From the NCBI GenBank assembly GCA_963798325.1, contig CAWCSS010000001.1:1550001-1614000 (forward strand): a stretch of 64,000 nucleotides of DNA, written 5' to 3'. This stretch comes from Solirubrobacter sp963798325 (GTDB taxonomy: Bacteria > Actinomycetota > Thermoleophilia > Solirubrobacterales > Solirubrobacteraceae). The translations under genes were made by a program, and so were the position numbers. The notes beneath the pieces are model-generated. The model ran no database searches, had not been told where the DNA came from, and worked only from the letters and a program-made list of their open reading frames with translations. Shown piece after piece: positions 10,105 through 16,721 of this stretch (positions are counted from its first letter, which is position 1; every line of letters starts with the position of its first letter).

Positions 10105-11041
10105 ATGAGGGGTTCTACGATCGTCAGCGGCCTGGCCGCTGTTGCTCTCGCCTGCGGTGTCGCGACGCCTGCGCTTGCCGCCCACAAGCCTTCCGACTTG
10201 TGGCAGATGTATGACCAGGTGCTGTCGAAGTCGCGCTACATCGACCTCACGCACACGATCACGCCGAACATGCCGGTGTGGAAGGGCTTCGGGCCGGCGA
10301 CGTTCTCGCCGACCACCAACCCGCTGACGGGGATGCCGTACACGTTCGCGGCCGACGGGTTCGAGGCGACGCACTACGACATCGCCACCGACCAGTTCGG
10401 CACGCAGCTGGACCCGCCCGCGCACTGGGCGCCCGAGTACCCGGCGATCGACGAACTGCCGGCGACGTTCGCCGTCCGGCCGCTGGTCGTGATCTCGATC
10501 GTCAAGCAGCTCAAGACGAAGGCCGACTACCACCTGCAGGTCTCGGACATCAAGGCGTGGGAGAAGAAGAACGGCCGCATCCCCGAGGGCTCGGTGGTGA
10601 TGGTCCGCTCCGACTGGTCCAAGCGGTGGACGACCGAACGCGGTCAAGGCCAAGGAGCTGGCCGCCGAGACGGTGTTCCCAGGCGTCTCGCTGAAGGCGA
10701 TCAAGTTCCTGCAGCTCAAGCGCCACATCCTGTTCCACGGCCATGAGCCGCTGGACACCGACACGACGCCGACGCTCGAGGGCGAGGAGTGGCTGATGCA
10801 CCACGGCTATACGCAGGCCGAGGGCGTCGCGAACCTCGACAAGGTGCCGGAGACAGGCTGCCTGCTCAATATCGGCTACCCAAAGTTCGGCGGCGGCGTG
10901 GGCGGCTACGCCCGCTACATCGCGATCTGCCCGCCGTCGGAAACCAAGAACGGCACGAAGATCTCGCGCGCCGACGCACCGCTCAAGAAGCGCTCGAAGA
11001 TTCTGCACTGGGACGCGGCGGCGGGGATGCGAGTCCGCTGA
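10105..11041 (+). CDS. Secreted cyclase-family (kynurenine formamidase-like) protein, frameshifted
   Basis: A signal peptide (MRGSTIVSGLAAVALACGVA) is followed by YIDLTHTITPNMPVWKGFG, the typical N-terminal strand of the cyclase/formamidase fold. The usual metal signature HxGTHxDxPxH reads QFGTQLDPPAHW here, so two His ligands are replaced by Gln while Asp and the last His remain. A one-base slip near 10635 splits the gene; after correction it continues KAKELAAETVFPGVSLKAIK and ends DAAAGMRVR, about 311 residues. Secretion and altered ligands argue against a standard kynurenine formamidase. The 3' end overlaps the convergent MarR gene. Confidence 0.75.
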
Positions 11042-11427
11042 GCACGGCCTGGAAGATCTGACGCTCGCCGGCGTCCAGGCCGGCGAGCAGCTCCTCCTCC
11101 ATCGCGTGGATGTCGGCCACGGCCGCGGCGTGGCGGGCGCGGCCGTCGGCGGTGAGCTCGACCACCTTCGCGCGCCGGTCGGCCGGGTCCGGCCGGCGCG
11201 TGATCAGGCCCTCGGCCTCCAGCCCGTCGAGCAGCTTGATCAGCCGCGTCTTGTCGTAGCCCATCTCCTCGGCGAGCGCGAGCTGCGTCGGCGCCGCGCC
11301 GCGCGCGAGCAGCGTCGAGCGCGACGTAGGCCCACATGCTCAGCCCGTGCGCGTCCAGCAGCGGGCGCTCGGCCTCGATCAGGCGGCGCGTGGCGCGTGC
11401 GAGCAGCGCTCCGAGGTCCTCACGCAT
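10983..11427 (-). CDS. MarR-family transcriptional regulator, frameshifted
   Basis: Starts at ATG 11427 as MREDLGALLARATRRLIEAE. After a one-base slip near 11314 it continues in the winged-helix part, EEMGYDKTRLIKLLDGLEAE and GLITRRPDPADRRAKVVELT, which is the classic MarR recognition helix and beta-wing (DxRxK). About 147 residues. MarR proteins usually repress a divergent gene and release on binding phenolic or other small ligands. The adjacent divergent gene encodes an SRPBCC (ligand-binding) protein, a common partner. The last 20 residues overlap the cyclase gene. Confidence 0.75.
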
Positions 11428-11479
11428 CGCGAGGATGGTACGCGTGGACAAATCGTATGCACATGCTTATTATCTACAT
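11428..11479. promoter_or_regulatory. Divergent MarR/SRPBCC promoter region
   Basis: The 52 bases between the two starts are clearly AT-richer than the neighbourhood and include GCTTATTATCTACATATG just before the SRPBCC start. TATTAT (11469-11474) could be a -10 element, which would give a very short or leaderless transcript. The MarR protein is expected to bind here; no perfect dyad stands out. Confidence 0.35.
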
Positions 11480-11863
11480 ATGCCTACGATTCGCTCGGAA
11501 ACGCGCTCCATCTCGATCGCCGCGCCGCCGGAGGCGGTGCTCGACCTCGTCGGCGACGCGACCAACCTCCCGCGCTGGGCCCCGGGGTTCGCGCAGTCGG
11601 TCGAGCGCGACGGCGAGCACTGGCTGGTCAACGGCTCCGCGCGTGTGGCGGTCAACGTCTCGCGCGAGCGTGGCACCGTGGACATCGTCTCCGCCGACCA
11701 GCCGCGCCGCGGCGTCTTCACCCGCGTGCTGGCCAACGGCGACGGCAGCGAGTACCTGTTCACGCAGTTCTTCCCCGACAACGTGCCCGATGCCGACGTG
11801 GCGCGTCAGCTCGCGGTCGTCGAGGGCGAGCTGGAGACGGTCCGCCGCCTCACCGAGGCCTGA
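11480..11863 (+). CDS. SRPBCC (START-like) ligand-binding protein
   Basis: 127 residues starting MPTIRSETRSISIAAPPEAVLD. The opening pattern, a beta strand followed by (A/S)PPEAVxDLVGDATNLPRWAPGF, is diagnostic of SRPBCC / polyketide cyclase-like helix-grip proteins that bind hydrophobic ligands. The rest alternates strands (WLVNGSARVAVNVS, GTVDIVSADQPRRGVFTRVL) and ends with a long helix (VARQLAVVEGELETVRRL). No catalytic assignment is possible. It is divergent from the MarR gene. Confidence 0.8.
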   Translation: MPTIRSETRSISIAAPPEAVLDLVGDATNLPRWAPGFAQSVERDGEHWLVNGSARVAVNVSRERGTVDIVSADQPRRGVFTRVLANGDGSEYLFTQFFPDNVPDADVARQLAVVEGELETVRRLTEA

Positions 11864-12003
11864 TCTTCACCGGGATCGCAAGCACGTTCGCCTGCTCCGG
11901 CGTCATCGCCCCGCCGATCTGGAAGCCGGCGGCGTCGTGCGATCGCCGCGAGTGTCGAGTTGGTCAACCAGTGGTTGACGAAGTCGACACTCGCGAAGGC
12001 CAC
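11850..12003 (-). CDS. Possible small hypothetical protein, frameshifted
   Basis: A GTG at 12003 opens MAFASVDFVNHWLTNSTLAA; after a one-base slip near 11925 the frame continues DAAGFQIGGAMTPEQANVLA and stops at 11850, about 50 residues. Third-position GC is high in both parts, which favours coding. It lies 12 bases after the ankyrin gene on the same strand and overlaps the 3' end of the SRPBCC gene. The 49-base inverted repeat at 11947-11995 falls inside it, so the apparent peptide could also be chance. No family recognised. Confidence 0.3.
11947..11995. repeat. Two-stem inverted repeat
   Basis: A 12-bp outer stem (CGCGAGTGTCGA at 11947-11958, complement at 11984-11995) encloses a 7-bp inner stem (GTCAACC at 11963-11969, complement at 11973-11979) with an AGT loop. 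Such a long cruciform is unusual in this window. Possible roles are a transcription terminator between the SRPBCC and ankyrin genes or a protein-binding site. Confidence 0.55.
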
Positions 12004-12015
12004 CGGGCGCGCGCC

Positions 12016-13117
12016 CTACTCCTGATCCGCCTCGGTGCGGATGGCGCCGGCGTCGCGCAGGACCTTGGCCGCCGCCGCGTAGTCGCCGGCGCGGTCGGCC
12101 GCGCCGGGCTGGTTGAGCGCGCCCCAGGCCAGCCAGTCCAGCGGCGTGCCGTTGGCGTCGCGGTTGACGTCGGCGCCGTGGCGGAGCAGCAGCGCGCACG
12201 TGCTCGGCCGCCCCCACGTCGCCGCGTAGTGCAACGCGCTCCCGCCCTCGACGCCGGTCGCGTCCACCGGCACGCCCGCAGCGAGCAGGCGCGCGACCAC
12301 CGCGTCCTCACCCGCGCTCGCCCAGCGCGGGAGCTGCTCCATGTCGGCCCAGCGCAGCGGCGGCCTGGGCCCGGCCGGCTCGCCGCGGACGACGGCGCCG
12401 ATCCAGGCCGCGGCGGGGTCGAGATCGCTCGCGCCGCCGTGGCGCTCGAGCAGCTCCATCATCGCCCGGCTGCGAAAGCGCGCGGCGTGCGAGTACGGCG
12501 TGAGCCCGTCCTGATCGCGGGCGTCGAGCGCGGCGCCTCGCTCGATCAGCAGCTCGGCCACCGAAGGGTCGCGCGCATGGACCAGCGCGTCGCGCAGCTC
12601 CGGCACCTCCGGCGTGAGGTCGCCGTGGTCGAGCAGGACCCGGACGGTCTCCAGATCGTCGACCGAGAAGGTCAACAGCTCGGCGCCGGCGAGCGAGGCG
12701 CCGTGGTCGAGCAGCAGCGCGATCACGCGCCGCAGGGCAGGTGCGCGGTGGGTCCGCAGGCAGGCGGAGAACACCGGGAGCTCGAACGGCTTGTGCCCGT
12801 GGGTGAGCACCCGGTTGACCCACTCCGGGTCCTCGCGCAGTGCGCGTTGCACGGGGCCGAGCTCACCGACGACGAGCGCGACCTCGACCGCCTGCGCCAG
12901 CTCGGGTCGCTGCCTGAGGTAGCGCTCGACCACCGGCGCCCGGCCGCTCAGCGCCGCGTGCACGACGCGATCCTCGACGTCGCGGATGAGCGCGGGCCAG
13001 GAGCTGAACCCGAGCTCCCTCGCCACCTCGAAGCTGCGCGTCCGCCAGCCGCGGCACCGCCCCGGCGCGCACCAGCTCCTTCGCCCGCCGGCGCGCCTGA
13101 TCGAGGTCGAGTTCCAT
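12016..13117 (-). CDS. Ankyrin repeat protein, frameshifted near its N-terminus
   Basis: The start MELDLDQARRRAKELVRAGA at 13117 and, after a one-base slip near 13029, VARELGFSSWPALIRDVED form the N-terminal cap seen in actinobacterial ankyrin proteins. Repeats follow: VFSACLRTHRAPALRRVIAL with LLDHGASLAGAEL, LRDALVHARDPSVAELLIER with GAALDARDQDGLTPYSHAAR, and GSALHYAATWGRPSTCALLL with RHGADVNRDANGTPLDWLA. The length is about 366 residues. Ankyrin repeats mediate protein binding; no enzymatic domain is present and no signal peptide is seen, so it is probably cytoplasmic. Confidence 0.8.
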
Positions 13118-13284
13118 CACGATCACCCCTTCTCGGCGCTGGTGCTCGCATCCCGTCGCGCCCGGAGTCGATCGCGTGAGCGTACGTGGTCCTGCGAAGC
13201 GATGGGCCTCGGGCCCTTCCCGCGAGCCGGGCGCGCTCGCCGAGCGCGTGCAGGGAATCTACCGGATGGGTAACCAGCGGTGCG

Positions 13285-13704
13285 ATGAAGAACCAGAAAA
13301 CAGTTGCCGCGCTGGCGACCGGGGCGTTTCTCCTGCTCGCCGGGACCGCGCAGGCCAAGGGCTACAACCTCACCACCGGCACGGCGGCCACCAAGGGCAG
13401 GGCCCACGCCGCCGGCACGGTGACGTTCCCGACGGCGAAGAGCTTCCACGTCAAGGGCACGGTCAACGACCTCTGCCCCAAGGACGGCTACGGCGCCTAC
13501 ATCGAGTTCAAGATCAACTTCGTCGGCGGCGGCTACGCCCGCACCGTCCGCAAGGACACCGACACGTGCAAGGCGGCGGCCAACCACTACAACTTCGGCC
13601 GCGGCTTCTCGCACAAGATCAAGAGCATCGGCGTGACGCTGATCGAGATCGACGCCGACACCGACACGATCGGCGACGCGGCGCGGAAGCTGATACGACG
13701 GTGA
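13285..13704 (+). CDS. Small secreted protein of unknown function
   Basis: 139 residues from ATG 13285 (MKNQKTVAALATGAFLLLAG...TAQA), a good Sec signal peptide that decides the start over upstream in-frame GTGs. The mature part is a beta-rich chain with two Cys (NDLCPKDGYG, DTDTCKAAAN) able to form a disulfide, and an acidic end (LIEIDADTDTIGD). No known domain is recognised. It is divergent from the ankyrin gene and four bases before the nucleotidyltransferase start, so the two could share a transcript. Confidence 0.7.
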   Translation: MKNQKTVAALATGAFLLLAGTAQAKGYNLTTGTAATKGRAHAAGTVTFPTAKSFHVKGTVNDLCPKDGYGAYIEFKINFVGGGYARTVRKDTDTCKAAANHYNFGRGFSHKIKSIGVTLIEIDADTDTIGDAARKLIRR

Positions 13705-13708
13705 GCAC

Positions 13709-14392
13709 ATGGAGGACTACCTCGCCGAGCTCACCCGCCGGCTGAGCCGGCAGCTCGGCGACCAGCTGCTCGCGGCGTGGGTGGTCGGGTCGAGTGCGCT
13801 CGGGGACTTCGACGCGGCGCGCTCGGACGTCGACGTCCAGGCGCTGAGCGCCGAGCGGTGCGACCGCGCGGCGCTCCAGGCTCTCGCCGCCGCGTTGACC
13901 GAGGTGCCGTGCCCGGTGCGCGGGCTCGAGTTCGTCCTGTATGCCCGCGACGAGGTCCCGCGCTTCTCGCTGAACCTCAACACCGGCCCGGGCATGACCC
14001 ACCACGAGGGCTATGACCCGGACGCCGAGCAGCGTTTCTGGTTCACGCTGGACGTCTCGATCGCGCATGAGCACGCCGTCCCGCTCGTCGGCCCGCACCC
14101 CTCCGAGGTCCTGCCGGCGCTCCCGCGCGAGCTCGTCGCCGCCGCCGCCCGCGACTCACTCGCCTGGTGGGCCGGCTACGACGGTGGCCAGGCGGTGCTC
14201 GCCGCCTGCCGCGCGTGGGCGTGGGCGCAAGAGGACCGCTGGCTGTCCAAGGGCGAGGCGGCCGCGTGGGCGATCGCCCGCCTCGACGATCCCGCCCCGG
14301 TGATCGCGGCGCTCGCCCGCCGCCTCGACCCATCCGCGCCGGCGCCGGCCCCGGAGGCCATCGTCACCCGCGCGCTGGCAGCGCTGAGGTGA
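13709..14392 (+). CDS. Aminoglycoside adenylyltransferase-like nucleotidyltransferase
   Basis: 227 residues. The nucleotidyltransferase signature GSSALGDFDAARSDVDVQAL (Gly-Ser-x9-Asp-x-Asp) lies at residues 27-46, and RGLEFVLYARDEVPRFSLN follows the arrangement of ANT(9)/ANT(3'')-type enzymes. The C-terminal helical domain ends with LSKGEAAAWAIARL. Such enzymes transfer AMP from ATP to aminoglycoside hydroxyls; chromosomal homologues without proven resistance are common, so the substrate is open. It is close to the upstream secreted gene and convergent with the M42 peptidase (29-base overlap). Confidence 0.75.
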   Translation: MEDYLAELTRRLSRQLGDQLLAAWVVGSSALGDFDAARSDVDVQALSAERCDRAALQALAAALTEVPCPVRGLEFVLYARDEVPRFSLNLNTGPGMTHHEGYDPDAEQRFWFTLDVSIAHEHAVPLVGPHPSEVLPALPRELVAAAARDSLAWWAGYDGGQAVLAACRAWAWAQEDRWLSKGEAAAWAIARLDDPAPVIAALARRLDPSAPAPAPEAIVTRALAALR

Positions 14393-15413
14393 GGAACGCG
14401 CGCAGCAGCGCGACCGACCCGCTCAGGTCGGCGGTGTGGATCGTCTCGAACGCCGTGTGCGTGTAGCGCGTGCCGACGGTCAGCAGCGCGGTCGGCGAGC
14501 CGGTTTCGGCGATCGCCAGCCCGTCGGAGCCGTAGCTGGCGAACAGGCCGTCCTGCGCGGGGATGCCGTGCTCGCGGCCGAGCGCCAGCAGGTGCTGGGT
14601 GAGCGTGCGGTCGTAGATGATCCCGGTGTCGCGGTGGACGACGATCGGGCCGTCGCCGAGGCGCGTGCCGTACTCCTTCTCGTCGACCGCGGGGATGTCC
14701 CCGACGAGGCCGACGTCGACCGCGATCGCCGCGTCGAAACGCTCGGCCAGGGCCAGTGCGCGGGCGCCATGGAGGCCGTTCTCCTCCTGGACGGTGGCGC
14801 CGAGCCACAGCTCGCACGCCAGCTCGTCGGCGAAGTCGATCAGCGCGTCCATGATGGCCAGCCCGACGCGGTTGTCCATGGCCGGCCCGACCAGGAGGTC
14901 GCCGTAGACGCGGGTGGGTGCGCAGAAGACGGCGGGTGAGCCGACGTGGACGCCGGCGTCGAGCGCGGCGGCGCGTGAGCCGAACCCGGCCTCGACCCAG
15001 AAGTCGTCGAAGCCGAGCTCGGCCTCGCGCTGGGCGGACGTCAGCACGTGGCCGCTGGCGGCCACGACCAGGCCCTCCACCCACGTGGCGTCGCGCGTGA
15101 GCACGCGAAGGGGTTGCCCGACCGGGTGGCGACGCTCAGGACCGGTCCGGCGATCGCCCTGGGCCGTGTCCAGCAGAAGTTGTCCACCTTCGGTGACGAA
15201 CCGGACGACGTAGCCGACCTGGTCCATGTGCGCCTGCACCAGCACCCGTGGTCCGGAGCCGCCGACGTGGGCGAGCACGTTGCCCGTCGGATCGCGGCGG
15301 ACGGCCTGGCAGCGCGGAGTCCAGCGGCGTTCCAGCCACGAGGCGAGCTCCACCTCGGCCCCGGACGGAGCGGATACCGCACACAGCTCCGTCAGCACGC
15401 TCGTCAAATCCAT
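14364..15413 (-). CDS. M42 family metallopeptidase
   Basis: 349 residues starting MDLTSVLTELCAVSAPSGAE, the standard M42/M20 opening (SAPSGxE). Metal-binding and catalytic positions are visible: QAHMDQVGYVVRF (His), PAMDNRVGLAIM (bridging Asp), TVQEENGLHGARAL (catalytic Glu pair), IAVDVGLVGDIP (Asp), and RYTHTAFETIH (His). These fit a dinuclear zinc or cobalt aminopeptidase / endoglucanase-like M42 enzyme forming large cytoplasmic complexes. The PDZ-like insert (residues 80-130) is present. The gene is divergent from the sigma factor gene. Confidence 0.88.
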   Translation of the reverse strand: MDLTSVLTELCAVSAPSGAEVELASWLERRWTPRCQAVRRDPTGNVLAHVGGSGPRVLVQAHMDQVGYVVRFVTEGGQLLLDTAQGDRRTGPERRHPVGQPLRVLTRDATWVEGLVVAASGHVLTSAQREAELGFDDFWVEAGFGSRAAALDAGVHVGSPAVFCAPTRVYGDLLVGPAMDNRVGLAIMDALIDFADELACELWLGATVQEENGLHGARALALAERFDAAIAVDVGLVGDIPAVDEKEYGTRLGDGPIVVHRDTGIIYDRTLTQHLLALGREHGIPAQDGLFASYGSDGLAIAETGSPTALLTVGTRYTHTAFETIHTADLSGSVALLRAFLTSALPARG

Positions 15414-15516
15414 CCCGCAACATTACGGACAGCGAGCGTCTCGCGTCACGGTAAGCGTCCGGACCTGACAACGATTTCGGGGCGTGAAACCCGATCGCCT
15501 TTGGGGATCGACACCT

Positions 15517-16317
15517 ATGGCCCCCACCACCGTCGTACCCGGTGAGCCGCAGCTGATCGCGCGGCGCGACGTTCACCGGCTCTTTGAGCGCTACCACTCA
15601 GAACACGATCCCGCCGACCGCGAGGCGCTGCTGGAGCGGTTCCTGCCGCTGGCGCGCCACCTTGCTCGCCGCTACATGAACGGCGGCGCCGATCCGGACG
15701 ATCTCACGCAGGTCGCCTCACTCGCGCTGCTGAAGGCGATCGACCGCTTCGACCCCACCCGCGGGCTCGCCTTCACCTCCTTCGCCGTGCCCACGATCGT
15801 CGGCGAGATCAAACGCCACTTTCGCGACTACGGCTGGTCCGTCCGCGTCCCGCGGGCGTTGAAGGAGCTCTCCGCGCAGGTCGAGGGCGCGCTCGAGGAG
15901 CTCAACGCCGAACTCGGCCAGACGCCGACCACCGAGCAGATCGCACACCGCTGCGGCGTCACCGTCGAGCAGGTGATCGAGGCCCGCGCGACCGCCACCG
16001 CGCACCGCGCCGACTCGCTCGACCGTCCGGCCTACGACGACGAGGACGAGACGCGCGGCACGGCGTTCGGTCGCGACGATCCCGCCTTCGAGCGGGTCGA
16101 GCGCGCCGCCGACATCGACCGCCTGCTCGCCCGGCTGCCCGAGCGCGAGCAGCGGATCCTGCGCATGCGCTTCGAGGAGGACCTCGTGCAGCGCGAGATC
16201 GCCGACCGCGTCGGGCTCTCGCAGATGCAGGTGTCACGGTCGATCACCGCGTCGATCAACGCACTGCGCGAGACTGCCGGGACGAGTGATCGAGCGATTT
16301 CGGGTGCCGCCGGGTGA
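15517..16317 (+). CDS. SigB/SigF-type alternative RNA polymerase sigma factor
   Basis: 266 residues from ATG 15517 (MAPTTVVPGEPQLIARRDVH); an in-frame GTG lies 33 bases upstream. Region 2 is seen in LARRYMNGGADPDDLTQVAS and FDPTRGLAFTSFAVPTIVGE, region 3 in RVPRALKELSAQVEGALEEL, and region 4 in LPEREQRILRMRFEEDLVQR with EIADRVGLSQMQVSRSI as the -35-binding helix-turn-helix. The FAVPTIVGEIKRHFRD stretch is typical of the stress/sporulation SigB/SigF/SigG group. No anti-sigma or anti-anti-sigma gene is adjacent, which is unusual for the group. The gene overlaps the next ORF by 32 bases. Confidence 0.92.
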   Translation: MAPTTVVPGEPQLIARRDVHRLFERYHSEHDPADREALLERFLPLARHLARRYMNGGADPDDLTQVASLALLKAIDRFDPTRGLAFTSFAVPTIVGEIKRHFRDYGWSVRVPRALKELSAQVEGALEELNAELGQTPTTEQIAHRCGVTVEQVIEARATATAHRADSLDRPAYDDEDETRGTAFGRDDPAFERVERAADIDRLLARLPEREQRILRMRFEEDLVQREIADRVGLSQMQVSRSITASINALRETAGTSDRAISGAAG

Positions 16318-16657
16318 TGACGATGCGTTCCGGGCCGCGTGGGAGGCCGAGGCACCGCCCGGCCACACGCTGCACCGAGCGCTGCGCGCCGACGCGCGCG
16401 ATCGATTCGTCAGCCTCCCTGACGGTCCGCGCCACGGAGCGCTGCTGATCACCGACGCGACCGCCGACCTCGGGCGCCTGCCCGGTCGGCAGGGGTTCAT
16501 CCGGGCGCGGGTGTTCGGCGAGCTGGCCGCGGTCGAATGGTCGAGCCCGCTGATGTACCAGCGCGCCGTCCAGGCCGGCCTCTCGCTGCCGGGCACCCTG
16601 TACGGCAACGAGTCGGGGGCGCCTCCTCCGGGAGAAGGCGCCCCCCGGAGTTGGTGA
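16286..16657 (+). CDS. Small antibiotic-biosynthesis-monooxygenase-like (dimeric barrel) protein
   Basis: 123 residues from a GTG inside the end of the sigma factor gene. The start MIERFRVPPGDDDAFRAAWE resembles the first strand and helix of dimeric alpha-beta barrel proteins (ABM-type). FVSLPDGPRHGALLITDATA and GFIRARVFGELAAVEW would be the later strands. The strong overlap suggests translational coupling with the sigma gene. Its last codons run through a stem-loop. Function not known. Confidence 0.6.
   Translation: MIERFRVPPGDDDAFRAAWEAEAPPGHTLHRALRADARDRFVSLPDGPRHGALLITDATADLGRLPGRQGFIRARVFGELAAVEWSSPLMYQRAVQAGLSLPGTLYGNESGAPPPGEGAPRSW
16615..16645 (+). terminator. GC-rich stem-loop at the end of the sigma operon
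   Basis: A 9-bp perfect stem (GGGGGCGCC at 16615-16623, complement at 16637-16645) lies in the last codons of the small ORF, 10 bases before its stop. Position and strength fit an intrinsic-type terminator for the sigma factor transcript, though no U-tract follows. Confidence 0.5.
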
Positions 16658-16721
16658 CTACCGGCCTTACGGCTGCCTGCGACGGTACGGGATTCGGGAT
16701 CGTCGCGAACCCGTCTTTTGT

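Noticed and set aside
11947..11995. attC-like integron site
   Set aside because: No GTTRRRY/RYYYAAC box pair with the correct order and no integrase nearby.
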